DNA of 64,000 nt from Streptomyces toyocaensis (GCF_000725125.1 NZ_JFCB01000008.1:149715-213714); one strand, 5' to 3'. Counted from the stretch's first letter, positions 20,061 to 31,531 are shown. Made by a program: numbers and translations. The notes: generated from the letters alone by a model not told the origin.

Positions 20061-21443
20061 TCACATCTCGAACGACTCGTGATGGATGCGGCGGGCGGGG
20101 ACCCCGGCGCCGCGCAGCGCGTCGTACACCGACTGGGCGAAGCCGGGCGGCCCGCACATGAAGACGTCGTGGCGGTCGACGTCCGGGATCTTCCGTTGCA
20201 GGCTCTCCGCCGAGATGTCGGGACGTTCCCCGTCGGGGCTGTTCACCGCGTACATCAGCCGCGCGCCGCGCTCGTCGGCGATCTTGGCCAGTTCGCTCCA
20301 CAGCGCCAGGTCCTGTGTGCTGTTCGCCCGGTAGAGCAGCGTGATGTCACCGGCCGCGCCGGGCAGCGTCTCGAACAGGGCCCGCATGGGGGTGATGCCC
20401 ACCCCGCCCGCGACCAGCAGCACCTTGCCGCGGCTGCGGCGCTGCGCGGTCAGGGCACCGTACGGGCCCTCCGCCCACACCCGCGTGCCGGGCTCCAGCT
20501 CGCGCAGCCGCGAGCTGTGGTCGCCGATCGCCTTGACGGTGATCCGCAGCATGTCGGGACGGGGCGCCGCCGACAGCGAGTACGGGTGGGAGCTGAACCG
20601 CATCCCGGGGGCCAGGAACCGCCAGCGGAGGAACTGCCCCGCCTCCGCGCCCATCCGGTGCAGCCTGCGGCCGCTGATCAGCACCGACACGATGCCCGGC
20701 GTCTCCTCGACGACCGCCGCGACCCGCATCCGGTGCCGCAGGTTGAGCCGCACGGGGGTGATGATCCGGTACCACAGCACCAGGGCGGTCACGACGCCGT
20801 AGAGCCCGTACCAGACGGTCTTCGCGGCCGGTTCGACGGCGAACTCGTTGCCGGTGGTGATCTGGTGCCAGAACGTCAGGAAGACCGACGCGTACGTCAG
20901 CAGGTGCACGTGGTACCAGCCGTCGTACGGCAGCCGGCGCCGGACCGGGCCGATGGAGAGGAAAGCGATCACGAACAGCAGTCCGGTGCCGATGGCGGCC
21001 TTGCCCATGTCCGGCAGCGTGGTGACGGAGGTGACGGTCTGCTGCACGATGTCGCCGAGGCTCTTGCCCGCCTGGCGGGCGTAGCCCCACATGATGAGGA
21101 AGACGTGCGCGACGACCAGGCTGACGGTGTAGCGGCCGCTCATCGCGTGCCAGCGGGCGACCCGGTCCGAACCCACCCGCCGCTCCAGCGCGGGCACCCG
21201 CGCCATCTGGAGGACGACCAAGGCCATCAGGTAGCCGGCGAGCAGCCCGGTGATCCGGCCCGCGGCGACGATCTTCCCGGTGGTGTCCGCGATGGACGGT
21301 GTGTTCGTCCACCACAGCCACAGCACGGCCACCGCGCCCGCGCCCACGGCGAGCAGCAGGGGAACGGCGGGGGAGCGGCGCGGACGGATGCGGCGCATCG
21401 TCTGGCGGCGGGCGGCACGGCCGCCGGCGAGCGTGGTGGTCAC
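20061..21443 (-). CDS. Ferric-reductase-like membrane flavocytochrome/oxidoreductase
   Basis: The GTG at 21443 follows GGAGGAACC and gives 460 residues. The N-terminal half has about six membrane helices with paired histidines (RWHAMSGRYTVSLVVAHVFL, WYHVHLLTYASVFLTFWHQ) suited to bind two haems. The C-terminal half is a ferredoxin-reductase module: FAD motif HPYSLSAAP, NAD(P) motif LLVAGGVGITPMRALF and terminal VFMCGPPGFAQSV. It should move electrons from cytoplasmic NAD(P)H across the membrane. It is first in the minus-strand set with the flavinylated protein and ApbE. A role in iron reduction or in electron delivery to an exported enzyme is inferred, not shown. Confidence 0.92.
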   Translation of the reverse strand: MTTTLAGGRAARRQTMRRIRPRRSPAVPLLLAVGAGAVAVLWLWWTNTPSIADTTGKIVAAGRITGLLAGYLMALVVLQMARVPALERRVGSDRVARWHAMSGRYTVSLVVAHVFLIMWGYARQAGKSLGDIVQQTVTSVTTLPDMGKAAIGTGLLFVIAFLSIGPVRRRLPYDGWYHVHLLTYASVFLTFWHQITTGNEFAVEPAAKTVWYGLYGVVTALVLWYRIITPVRLNLRHRMRVAAVVEETPGIVSVLISGRRLHRMGAEAGQFLRWRFLAPGMRFSSHPYSLSAAPRPDMLRITVKAIGDHSSRLRELEPGTRVWAEGPYGALTAQRRSRGKVLLVAGGVGITPMRALFETLPGAAGDITLLYRANSTQDLALWSELAKIADERGARLMYAVNSPDGERPDISAESLQRKIPDVDRHDVFMCGPPGFAQSVYDALRGAGVPARRIHHESFEM

Positions 21444-21554
21444 GGTTCCTCCGTGGGGACTTGGCCCTTGGCCCACAGATACGTGCCGTCACGCTGGAGC
21501 GTTCAGAGGAGTTCCCGGTTCGGGGCCATCCGATCGCCGTGCCCGTGCCCCGGC

Positions 21555-22142
<588 letters not shown>

Positions 22143-22223
22143 GTCCAACGATTATGGGAGCAGTTCGTTCGTTTGTCTAAGGAATTACGGAGGATCTCGG
22201 AAGGCCCGCATCCCACGGGAAGA

Positions 22224-22263
22224 CCGTGGCCGCCCCGGCCGGCGCTGAACGGGGCGGCCACGG
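22224..22263. terminator. Terminator downstream of the secreted-protein gene
   Basis: Perfect 14-bp arms (22224-22237 and 22250-22263) with a twelve-base loop lie just after the stop of the minus-strand gene ending at 22275. Confidence 0.75.
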
Positions 22264-22274
22264 CGCCTGTCACC

Positions 22275-22724
22275 TCACTCGGTGAGTGTGCAGGCGGCCA
22301 GGGAGTCGAGCCCCGAGGGGCGTTCGGCGGTGCGGCCGATGGCGGTGGCGATGCGGTCGAGGGCGGCGACGCGCTTGCCCTCGAGGGGGCCGAGGACGGC
22401 GTTCTGGACGAAGTGGGGTCCGCCTTGTCCGACGGTGTCGACGAGTCGCTTGTTGGCCTCGGCGATCTGCTGGTCGAGGTCGCCGAGGTTGCGGTCGACC
22501 CCGGCCCGTGCGGAGGCGGGGGCGGCGGGCGGTTCGGGAGCCACGGCGGGGCAGGAGATCGTGCCCGGCCCCGCGAGCGTCCGGGCGTCCGCCTCGCCGC
22601 CGTCTCCGGAGGACTCACCGGCGAGGGCGGTGCCGGCGATCACCACACCGGTCAGCGCCGGCGCGGCGGCACCGCCGGCGAAGCCGACGCGGCGCTTGTT
22701 GTACGTCGGAAGAGCCCTGGACAT
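22275..22724 (-). CDS. Small secreted protein of unknown function
   Basis: The 149-residue protein has a probable signal region (RRVGFAGGAAAPALTGVVIA), a low-complexity Ala/Pro/Gly stretch, and a C-terminal helical part (NLGDLDQQIAEANKRLVDTV, LEGKRVAALDRIATAIGRTA) with two cysteines, one in ISCPA and one in LAACTLTE, that could form a disulfide. It is recognised only as a conserved type of small actinobacterial secreted protein. It is divergent from argG, whose ARG box lies in the shared upstream region. Confidence 0.8.
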   Translation of the reverse strand: MSRALPTYNKRRVGFAGGAAAPALTGVVIAGTALAGESSGDGGEADARTLAGPGTISCPAVAPEPPAAPASARAGVDRNLGDLDQQIAEANKRLVDTVGQGGPHFVQNAVLGPLEGKRVAALDRIATAIGRTAERPSGLDSLAACTLTE

Positions 22725-22895
22725 GCGGATGCCTCACTCGGGTCGGGGGTGTCTCGGTGGAACGACGCGGCGCCTGCGTCCGGTGAGGGATACGGGAAAG
22801 CGATTTCACCCGTTCACCCGTCCACCGGTTCCGGCCGCACCCCGGCCGGAACCCCCGGCCTCCGTGGAGGCGAATTGACGAATCATGCGGACTAC

Positions 22896-22909
22896 TGCAT
22901 ACTCATGCA
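22896..22909 (+). promoter_or_regulatory. ARG box upstream of argG
   Basis: TGCATACTCATGCA matches the argC element pattern TGCATANNNNTGCA. Further partial half-sites (ATGCATA at 22905-22911, ATGCA at 22919-22923) run up to the argG ribosome-binding site GAGGAG at 22928-22933. ArgR repression of argG is inferred. Confidence 0.8.
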
Positions 22910-22939
22910 TATCAGCGAATGCACTGTGAGGAGAAACCC

Positions 22940-24133
22940 GTGACCGAGCGCGTCGTACTCGCCTACTCAGGCGGTCTGGACACCTCCGTCGCCATCGGCT
23001 GGATCGCCGAGGAGACGGGCGCCGAGGTCATCGCCGTTGCGGTCGACGTCGGCCAGGGCGGCGAGGACCTGGACGTCATCCGCAAGCGCGCCCTCGCGTG
23101 CGGCGCCGTCGAGGCCGAGGTCGCGGACGCCAGGGACGAGTTCGCCGACGAGTACTGCCTCCCGGCGATCAGGGCCAACGCCCTCTACATGGACCGCTAC
23201 CCGCTGGTCTCCGCGCTGTCCCGGCCGACGATCGTCAAGCACCTGGTCGCCGCCGCGCAGAAGCACGGCGCCACCACCGTCGCCCACGGCTGCACCGGCA
23301 AGGGCAACGACCAGGTCCGCTTCGAGGCCGGCATCGTCGCCCTCGCCCCCGACCTCAAGTGCATCGCCCCGGTCCGCGACTACGCCATGACCCGCGACAA
23401 GGCCATCGCCTTCTGCGAGGCCAAGGGCCTGCCGATCGCGACGACCAAGAAGTCCCCGTACTCCATCGACCAGAACGTCTTCGGCCGGGCCGTCGAGACC
23501 GGCTTCCTCGAGGACATCTGGAACGCGCCGATCGAGGACGTCTACGAGTACACGCAGAACCCGGCCGTGGCGCGCGAGCCCGACGAGGTCGTCATCACCT
23601 TCAAGCAGGGGGTGCCGGTCGCCATCGACGGCAGGCCCGTCACCGTCCTCCAGGCCATCCAGCAGCTCAACGAGCGCGCGGGCGCCCAGGGCGTCGGCCG
23701 GATCGACATGGTCGAGGACCGCCTCGTCGGCATCAAGTCCCGCGAGGTGTACGAGGCGCCCGGCGCCATCGCCCTGATCACGGCCCACCAGGAGCTGGAG
23801 AACGTCACCGTCGAGCGTGAACTCGCCCGCTACAAGCGGCAGGTCGAGCAGCGCTGGGGCGAGCTGGTCTACGACGGCCAGTGGTTCTCCCCGCTCAAGC
23901 GCGCCCTGGACGGCTTCATCACCGAGGCCAACCAGCACGTCAACGGCGACATCCGGATGACCCTGCACGGCGGCCGCGCCGTCGTCACCGGCCGGCGCTC
24001 CGAGTCGTCGCTGTACGACTTCAACCTGGCCACCTACGACACGGGCGACACGTTCGACCAGGCCGCGGCCAAGGGCTTCATCGACATCTACAGCCTGTCG
24101 TCGAAGATCGCCGCGAAGCGGGACCTGGCCTAG
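22940..24133 (+). CDS. argG: Argininosuccinate synthase
   Basis: Joins citrulline and aspartate using ATP, the penultimate step of arginine synthesis. The 397-residue protein has the PP-loop [14 protein letters not shown], then [32 protein letters not shown] and [20 protein letters not shown] 22940 is chosen because GAGGAG precedes it; an in-frame ATG at 22919 lies upstream of this site. It has its own ARG box and promoter, unlike the argCJBDR genes, from which it is separated by about 4.7 kb of mostly opposite-strand genes. Confidence 0.98.
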   Translation: MTERVVLAYSGGLDTSVAIGWIAEETGAEVIAVAVDVGQGGEDLDVIRKRALACGAVEAEVADARDEFADEYCLPAIRANALYMDRYPLVSALSRPTIVKHLVAAAQKHGATTVAHGCTGKGNDQVRFEAGIVALAPDLKCIAPVRDYAMTRDKAIAFCEAKGLPIATTKKSPYSIDQNVFGRAVETGFLEDIWNAPIEDVYEYTQNPAVAREPDEVVITFKQGVPVAIDGRPVTVLQAIQQLNERAGAQGVGRIDMVEDRLVGIKSREVYEAPGAIALITAHQELENVTVERELARYKRQVEQRWGELVYDGQWFSPLKRALDGFITEANQHVNGDIRMTLHGGRAVVTGRRSESSLYDFNLATYDTGDTFDQAAAKGFIDIYSLSSKIAAKRDLA

Positions 24134-24167
24134 GCCGCACCGCCCGACGACCCCTCACACGCACTAG

Positions 24168-25667
<1,500 letters not shown>

Positions 25668-25862
25668 GGCAACGCCCCCAGGGGCGCGGGGCCGTATCGA
25701 TGTGCGGGCTCCGCCGCGTGGGGGCGAGCAACCACAGCGCACCCGCACTCGCCGCTGCGCGGCAAGATCCGAACCCGAAGGCGCCCCGGTTCCCCGAGCG
25801 GAGCGGCGTCGCGGGTTACGTTGGTCGGAACGCCGCACCGGAACCGACCGACGGAGCCCGCG
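25668..25862. repeat. Streptomyces extragenic repeat after argH
   Basis: From about 25678, CAGGGGCGCGGGG is followed by CCGTATCGATGTGCGG, CTCCGCCGCGTGGGGGCGAG and ACCACAGCGCACCCGC. I recognise this arrangement as a dispersed repeat of Streptomyces intergenic DNA. The core is shared with about 18289-18312 (reverse) and 29104-29125 (forward). No gene is seen. Confidence 0.6.
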
Positions 25863-26834
25863 ATGCCCTTCGCCCGCCTGGCGACAGCGACGACCCCCAC
25901 CTGCCACATCGGTCTCGGCCTCGCCGCGATCGGCCGGCCCGGCTACATCAACCTCGGCCGCGACCACGACCTCGGAGAGGACCGCAGCGTCGAGGCACTG
26001 CGCGGTCGCACCCACGAACTCCTCGACGCCGCCTACGCCCAGGGCGTGCGCTACTTCGACGCGGCCCGCTCGTACGGCCGCTCCGAGGAGTTCCTGGCCG
26101 ACTGGCTGAACGGCCACCCCGAGGCCGACGACGTGGTCGTCGGCAGCAAATGGGGTTACACCTACGCCGCCGGCTGGTCCACCGACGCCGAGCGGCACGA
26201 GGTCAAGGACCACTCGCTCGCCGCGTACGAGCGTCAGCGCGCCGAGTCCCACGCGCTGCTCGGCGACCGGCTCGACCTCTACCAGATCCACTCGGTGACC
26301 CCGGAGAGCCCCGCCCTCACCGACAAGGAGCTGCACGTCCGGCTCGCCGAGGCCGCGGAGCGCGGACTCACCGTCGGCTTCTCCACCAGCGGTCCGGCCC
26401 AGGCGGACGCCATCCGCGCCGCGCTCGCCGTCACGGTCGACGGCGAACCCCTGTTCCGTACCGTGCAGTCCACCTACAACGCCCTGGAGACCTCCGCAGG
26501 GCCGGCGCTCGCCGAGGCGCACGAGGCGGGGCTCACGGTCATCGTCAAGGAGGGCATGGCCAACGGCCGGCTGGCCGCGCCGAACGCCCCCGAGGCGCTG
26601 CGCGCCGTCGCCGAGGCGGCGGGCGTGGGCCCCGACGCAGTCGCCCTCGCCGTGGTCCTGCGACAGCCGTGGGCCGGTGTCGTCCTGTCCGGGGCCGCGA
26701 CCGCCACCCAGCTCGCCTCCAATCTGCACGCCGCCGCCGTCGACCTCACCGACGACCAGGTGTCGCGCCTCACCGCCCTGGCCGAGGAGCCGGGCGTCTA
26801 CTGGGAGCGGCGCGGGCAACTGCCCTGGCACTGA
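25863..26834 (+). CDS. Aldo/keto reductase
   Basis: A 323-residue NADPH-dependent oxidoreductase of the AKR superfamily. The catalytic tetrad is visible: Asp and Tyr in RYFDAARSYGRSEE, Lys in VVVGSKWGYTYAAG and His in DLYQIHSVTPES. C-terminal cofactor contacts lie around LSGAATATQLASNL. The substrate is unknown. It stands alone before the TetR/exporter pair. Confidence 0.93.
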   Translation: MPFARLATATTPTCHIGLGLAAIGRPGYINLGRDHDLGEDRSVEALRGRTHELLDAAYAQGVRYFDAARSYGRSEEFLADWLNGHPEADDVVVGSKWGYTYAAGWSTDAERHEVKDHSLAAYERQRAESHALLGDRLDLYQIHSVTPESPALTDKELHVRLAEAAERGLTVGFSTSGPAQADAIRAALAVTVDGEPLFRTVQSTYNALETSAGPALAEAHEAGLTVIVKEGMANGRLAAPNAPEALRAVAEAAGVGPDAVALAVVLRQPWAGVVLSGAATATQLASNLHAAAVDLTDDQVSRLTALAEEPGVYWERRGQLPWH

Positions 26835-26883
26835 GCGGCCGCACTCCGGGAGCCCTCCACGCCGTGAGACTCGTACGCCTTGA

Positions 26884-26903
26884 ATGAGACATGAATGTCT
26901 CAT
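26884..26903 (+). promoter_or_regulatory. Palindromic operator of the TetR regulator
   Basis: A perfect inverted repeat, ATGAGACAT and ATGTCTCAT separated by GA, lies 18 bases before the tetR start codon. A -10-like TACTGT follows at about 26910-26915, so bound repressor would block the promoter. This is the classic layout for TetR autoregulation. Confidence 0.75.
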
Positions 26904-26921
26904 CTGCGGTACTGTTGTTTC

Positions 26922-27491
26922 ATGGCTGTCGACCGTGACCACGTGCTGCGCAGTGCCGCCGCCCTGCTGACCCGTAAATCCACCGCGACCATGGACGAGG
27001 TCGCCAAGGCCGCCGGGATCAGCCGCGCCACCCTGCACCGGCAGTTCGCCGGACGGGACGCGCTGGTCCGGGCGCTGGAGGCGCTAGGGATCGCGGAGTG
27101 CGAGGCCGCCCTGGAGGCGGCCCGGCCCGGCGAGGGGCCCGCCACCGACGCCGTGCGCCGTCTGGTCGCCGAGGTCGAACCGCACGCCGGCCTGCTCGCG
27201 TTCCTCTACAGCGAGAACCAGCTGTTCGAGGGCGAGGAGCAGAACGAGGGCTGGACCAGGATCGACGAGGCCGTCGCCGGCCTCTTCCGGCGCGGCCAGG
27301 CGAGCGGCGAGTTCCGGATCGACCTCACCCCGGCCTGGCTCACCGAGGCCCTCTACGGGCTGCTCGCCTCCGCCGCCTGGGCGGTCGCCGAGGGCCGCGT
27401 CGCCCCCAAGGACTTCACCCACATGATCGTCGAGCTGCTGCTCGGCGGCGTACGACGCCAGGGCGACCCGGCGCGGAGGAACGCGTCATGA
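26922..27491 (+). CDS. TetR-family transcriptional regulator
   Basis: Starting at ATG 26922, the 189-residue protein has an N-terminal HTH (MDEVAKAAGISRATLHRQF, then AGRDALVRALEALG) and a helical C-terminal ligand domain. The short leader suggests that an earlier in-frame start at 26895 would overlap the operator and is not used. It is translationally coupled to the following exporter (ATGA overlap) and probably represses both genes until a toxic ligand binds. Confidence 0.94.
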   Translation: MAVDRDHVLRSAAALLTRKSTATMDEVAKAAGISRATLHRQFAGRDALVRALEALGIAECEAALEAARPGEGPATDAVRRLVAEVEPHAGLLAFLYSENQLFEGEEQNEGWTRIDEAVAGLFRRGQASGEFRIDLTPAWLTEALYGLLASAAWAVAEGRVAPKDFTHMIVELLLGGVRRQGDPARRNAS

Positions 27492-29023
27492 CCAGCGCAC
27501 TGCACCCGGCGACCACGGCCGAGGAGGCCAAGCGCCCGGGCCGGTGGCTCGCGCTCTCCGTCCTGGTGCTCGCCGTGCTGCTGGTGGCCGTCGACGCGAC
27601 CGTCCTCGGTCTGGCCACCCCCTACATCAGCGAGGACCTCGCGCCCACCGGCAGCCAGTTGCTGTGGATCGGTGACGTCTACTCCTTCGTCATCGCCGGT
27701 CTGCTCGTCTCCATGGGCAGCCTCGGCGACCGCGTCGGCCGCAAGCGGATCCTCCTCTGGGGCGCCACCGCGTTCGGCGCGATATCCGTGCTCAACGCCT
27801 ACGCGCACACACCCGAGGTGATGATTCTCGCGCGCGCCCTGCTCGGTGTCGCCGGCGCCACCCTCATGCCCGCCACCCTCGCCCTGATCCGCAACCTCTT
27901 CCACGACCCGCGCGAACGCAGCCTCGCCATCGGCATCTGGGGCGCGACCGCCTCGGCGGGCACCGCCCTCGGGCCGATCCTGGGCGGCTTCCTCCTCGAG
28001 CACTTCTGGTGGGGCTCGGTCTTCCTGATCAACCTGCCCGTGATGGCCGTCCTGGTGGCCGTCGGCGTCAAGCTGCTCCCCGAGTCCCGCACCCCGAACC
28101 CGGGACCGTGGGACCTGACCAGCGTGGTCCTGTCACTGGTCGGCATGATCGGCGTGGTCTACGCGGTGAAGGAGGCCGCCAGTCACGGCCTCGGCTGGTC
28201 CGTCCCGGTCGCGGGACTGCTGGGCGGGGCCGCCCTGTACGGCTTCGTACGCCGTCAGTTCAGCCTTCCGGCGCCGCTGCTCGACATGCGGCTGTTCCGC
28301 CACCGCGGCTTCAGCGGCGCCGTACTGGCCGACCTGCTGACCATCCTCGGCCTGTCCGGACTGGTGTTCTTCCTGTCGCAGTACCTGCAACTCGTCCAGG
28401 GCCGACGCCCGTTCGAGGCGGGACTGGCCGAACTGCCCGCCGCGATCGGCGCGGTGGCGGCCGGACTGGTCGCGGGCCGGGCCGCCCGGCGGTTCTCGGT
28501 GCGCTCGGTCGTCGCCGGAGGACTCGCGGCGATCGGTCTGGCGCTGGCCGCGCTGACGGTGATCGGGCAGTCCACCGGCTACCCCCTGCTCGGGGCCGCA
28601 CTGCTGGTGGTCGGCCTGGGCGCCGGCTTCTCCTTCACGGTGACCGCCGACGTGATCCTCTCCAGCGTGCCCAAGGAACAGGCGGGCGCCGCCTCCGCCG
28701 TCTCCGAGACGGCCTACGAACTGGGCGCGGCCCTCGGCATCGCCGTGCTCGGCTCCGTCGTGACCGGTGTCTACCGCGGTTTCACCGGCCCCGCGGGCAC
28801 CCCGGCAGCCGCGCACGAGTCGCTGGGCGGCGCGGTGGAAGCGGCGTCGTCCCTCCCCGCCCACACCGCCGGGCCCATGCTGGACGCGGCGCGGCAGGCC
28901 TTCGTCGACGGCCTCACCCTGGCCGCGGGAGCGGGAGCAACGGTCCTCCTGGCAGCGGCAGCGGCGTCGTGGTTCATGCTCCGGGACCAACGCCTGGACA
29001 ACGCCCCCCACTCGGCCGACTGA
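27488..29023 (+). CDS. MFS multidrug exporter, DHA2 (14-TM) type
   Basis: The 511-residue protein has about 14 hydrophobic helices and MFS motifs: LVAVDATVLGLATPYISEDL (motif D1), MGSLGDRVGRKRILLWG (motif A), ARALLGVAGATLMPATLALI (motif B) and GIWGATASAGTALGPILGG (motif C, typical of antiporters). It should use the proton gradient to expel hydrophobic or cationic compounds, as QacA/SmvA-type proteins do. Its stop is followed by an intergenic repeat. Confidence 0.95.
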   Translation: MTSALHPATTAEEAKRPGRWLALSVLVLAVLLVAVDATVLGLATPYISEDLAPTGSQLLWIGDVYSFVIAGLLVSMGSLGDRVGRKRILLWGATAFGAISVLNAYAHTPEVMILARALLGVAGATLMPATLALIRNLFHDPRERSLAIGIWGATASAGTALGPILGGFLLEHFWWGSVFLINLPVMAVLVAVGVKLLPESRTPNPGPWDLTSVVLSLVGMIGVVYAVKEAASHGLGWSVPVAGLLGGAALYGFVRRQFSLPAPLLDMRLFRHRGFSGAVLADLLTILGLSGLVFFLSQYLQLVQGRRPFEAGLAELPAAIGAVAAGLVAGRAARRFSVRSVVAGGLAAIGLALAALTVIGQSTGYPLLGAALLVVGLGAGFSFTVTADVILSSVPKEQAGAASAVSETAYELGAALGIAVLGSVVTGVYRGFTGPAGTPAAAHESLGGAVEAASSLPAHTAGPMLDAARQAFVDGLTLAAGAGATVLLAAAAASWFMLRDQRLDNAPHSAD

Positions 29024-29194
29024 CGGTCACCCGGCGGGCGCGGGGGACCGCGCCACGGCAGTGTCTCCCGGCCCATTCGGGTCCAACGGCTGTGCGGCCG
29101 ACCCGGGGGCGCGGGGAACCGCGCGACGAGCCACGGACGCACCCGGGACCGAAAGGCGGCCCGAGCCCGCCCGGCTCCCCTCGGGAAGCCGCCG
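29024..29194. repeat. Streptomyces extragenic repeat between convergent genes
   Basis: At about 29104-29125 the core GGGGCGCGGGGAACCGCGCG appears, followed by ACGAGCCACGGACGCACCCG, in the gap between the convergent exporter and acyltransferase genes. It is the third copy of the repeat family in the window. No gene is seen. Confidence 0.6.
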
Positions 29195-29866
29195 CTACGC
29201 CGCCTTCGCCTTGCTCGCGTACATGTCGACGTACTCCTGGCCGGACAGCCGCATCACCTCGGCCATCACCGAGTCGGTCACCGCGCGCAGGACATAGCGG
29301 TCGCGGTCCATGCCCTCGTAGCGGGAGAACTCCATCGCCTCACCGAAGCGGACCGTGACCCTGCCGGGCCGGGGCAGACCCGCGCCTCCGGGCTGGAGCT
29401 TGTCCGTGCCGATCATGGCGAACGGCACCACGGGGGCGCCGGTCATCAGAGTGAGGCGGGCGATGCCGGTACGGCCCCGGTACAGCCGCCCGTCGGGGGA
29501 GCGGGTGCCCTCCGGGTAGATGCCGAAGACGTTGCCCTCCTCCAGCACCCGGCGCCCGGTCATCAGCGCCGCCACCCCGCCCCGGCCGCCGTCGCGGTCG
29601 ACCGGGATCATGCCGACGCCGGTGAAGAACCACGCCATCAGCCGGCCCTTGAGACCCTTGCCGGTCACGTACTCGTCCTTGCCGATGAAGAAGACCTGAC
29701 GGTCGCAGACGATCGGCAGGACGATCGAGTCGATGAACGTCAGATGGTTGCCGGCGAGGATCACGGGACCGTCGCCCGGGATGTTCTCCGCACCCTCCAC
29801 CCGTGGGCGGAACATCAGGCGCATGATCGGACCGAGCACTGCCTTGATGAGTGCGAAGCGGGACAA
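29195..29866 (-). CDS. 1-acyl-sn-glycerol-3-phosphate acyltransferase family protein
   Basis: A 223-residue PlsC-type enzyme of phospholipid synthesis. The acceptor/catalytic HX4D motif is NHLTFID; FGIYPEGTRSPDGRLYRGR is the glycerol-phosphate-binding motif and VVPFAMIGTDK a further block. The start TTG 29866 is supported by GGAGGG six bases upstream, an uncommon but credible start. It is probably membrane-associated at the cytoplasmic face. Confidence 0.93.
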   Translation of the reverse strand: MSRFALIKAVLGPIMRLMFRPRVEGAENIPGDGPVILAGNHLTFIDSIVLPIVCDRQVFFIGKDEYVTGKGLKGRLMAWFFTGVGMIPVDRDGGRGGVAALMTGRRVLEEGNVFGIYPEGTRSPDGRLYRGRTGIARLTLMTGAPVVPFAMIGTDKLQPGGAGLPRPGRVTVRFGEAMEFSRYEGMDRDRYVLRAVTDSVMAEVMRLSGQEYVDMYASKAKAA

Positions 29867-30284
29867 CGGACCCTCCGGTGGGGAACGGACGTCGAACGAA
29901 TGCGGTATGAGTCTGTGCAGGTGAGGACATTACTCGCGGCCCGGGGGGTTGCGCACATCGGGCTCGTGGGAGTTCACCAGGGTCTTACTCACTTTTGACC
30001 CGGGTTCACCCGCGGTGGCCTGCCCGTGGGCGGCGCGCGACACGGCCGTCACGCCGTGACGCGCGTCGCCCGGGCCGGCGCGCCGCACGGGTGCCCCGGA
30101 CCGGCCGGCCCAACCGGACGAGCCGTCACATCCCCGCAGGAATACGACGGGGGTACGTCATCCGCATGAGGGGCGTACGACACGCGACATCACCCGTCTG
30201 TTCGGTCCGGGGTCTCCCGCCGGTCATCCACGCCCACCTACGATCGGCCCGCACCGGACGAGCCGACACCAGGAGGACCCACTC
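29867..30284. other. Divergent promoter region, no gene seen
   Basis: This 418-base gap separates the acyltransferase (minus) from the phosphodiesterase gene (plus). It holds a -10-like TAATGT on the minus strand near 29930, a -10-like TACGAT at 30239-30244 on the plus strand, the inverted repeat GTCACG-C-CGTGAC near 30048-30060, and the ribosome-binding site AGGAGGA before 30285. No convincing small ORF is visible. Confidence 0.4.
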
Positions 30285-31454
30285 ATGGCAACGCGGGAGT
30301 CGAACGAACAGGCGGACGGAACCGGACGGCGTGCCCTCCTCGGCGCGGCCGTGCTCGGCGCCTCGGGAACGGTCCTGGGGCTGGGCGGCACGGCACGAGC
30401 GGCGGACGCCCGGCACGGCGGCGGCAGAGGGCTGAAGGGCCTGCCCGTCCCCACGATCATCGGCCACCGCGGAGCCAGCGGCTACCGGCCCGAGCACACC
30501 CTCGGCTCGTACCAGCTCGCCCTCGACATGGGCGCGGACGTCGTCGAGGCAGGCGACCTGGTACCGACCAGGGACGGTCACCTCGTCTGCCGTCACGAAC
30601 CGGAGATCGGCGGCACCACGGACGTCGCCGACCACCCCGAGTTCGCCGGCCGCCGGACCACCAAGACACTGGACGGCGCCTCCGTCACCGGCTGGTTCAC
30701 CGAGGACTTCACCCTCGCCGAACTGAAGCGGCTGCGCGCCGTCGAGCGCATCCCCGCCAACCGCCCGCACAACACCCTCTACAACGGCCGCTGGGAGATC
30801 CCCACCTTCGAGGAGGTGCTGCGCTGGCAGGACGAACAGACCCGCAAGCGCGGCAAGCAGGTCTGGATCTACCCCGAGACCAAGCACCCCACCTACTTCC
30901 GCGGTCTCGGACTGGGCCTGGAGGAGCGGGTCGCGGCGATCCTGCGCAAGCACGGCAAGCACCGCAGGAACTCGCCGGTCATCCTCCAGTCGTTCGAACC
31001 GACCGGCGTCCAGCGGCTCCGCGGGCTCGTGGACAACCCGCTCGTGGTCCTCCTGTCCGGTGCGAACAGCCGTCCCTGGGACTTCGTCGAGTCGGGCGAC
31101 CCGCGCACCGTCGCCGATCTCGTCACGCCCGAGGGCCTGAAGGAGATCGCCTCCTACGCCCAGGGCATCGGCCCCACCCTCGACCTGGTCATCCCGCGCG
31201 ACGCGGGCGGCAGGCTCACCCGGCCCACCGCGCTGGTGCGTGACGCCCACCGGGCCGGTCTGATCCTGCACCCCTACACCCTGCGCAACGAGAACCCCTT
31301 CCTGCCCGCCGACTTCCGCCGGGGCACCGACCCCGACGCCTACGGGGACGTCTTCGGCGCCTACCGGACGTACTTCGCCACCGGCATCGACGGTGTCTTC
31401 ACCGACCACCCGGACACCGGGCTGCTGGCCCGCGAGGACTTCGTCAACGACTGA
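30285..31454 (+). CDS. Tat-exported glycerophosphodiester phosphodiesterase
   Basis: Secreted GDPD of 389 residues that releases glycerol 3-phosphate from deacylated phospholipids or teichoic-acid-like polymers. A twin-arginine signal (GTGRRALLGAAVLGASGTVL) is followed by the catalytic IIGHRGASGYRPEHT, metal-binding VVEAGDLVPTRDGHLVCRHE and IYPETKHPTYF. The metal ligands read E-A-G-D instead of the common E-x-D, one residue longer. A strong terminator follows the gene. ATG 30285 has AGGAGGA upstream. Confidence 0.93.
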   Translation: MATRESNEQADGTGRRALLGAAVLGASGTVLGLGGTARAADARHGGGRGLKGLPVPTIIGHRGASGYRPEHTLGSYQLALDMGADVVEAGDLVPTRDGHLVCRHEPEIGGTTDVADHPEFAGRRTTKTLDGASVTGWFTEDFTLAELKRLRAVERIPANRPHNTLYNGRWEIPTFEEVLRWQDEQTRKRGKQVWIYPETKHPTYFRGLGLGLEERVAAILRKHGKHRRNSPVILQSFEPTGVQRLRGLVDNPLVVLLSGANSRPWDFVESGDPRTVADLVTPEGLKEIASYAQGIGPTLDLVIPRDAGGRLTRPTALVRDAHRAGLILHPYTLRNENPFLPADFRRGTDPDAYGDVFGAYRTYFATGIDGVFTDHPDTGLLAREDFVND

Positions 31455-31485
31455 GGCGCCGAGCCCCCGGTGGGGGTGAACCGCG

Positions 31486-31517
31486 GGCCGCCCCGGGCAA
31501 CCCCGCCCGGGGCGGCC
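31486..31517 (+). terminator. Terminator after the phosphodiesterase gene
   Basis: Perfect 13-bp G+C arms (31486-31498 and 31505-31517) with a six-base loop, 31 bases after the stop. Confidence 0.85.
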
Positions 31518-31531
31518 GAGTCGTTGCGCGT

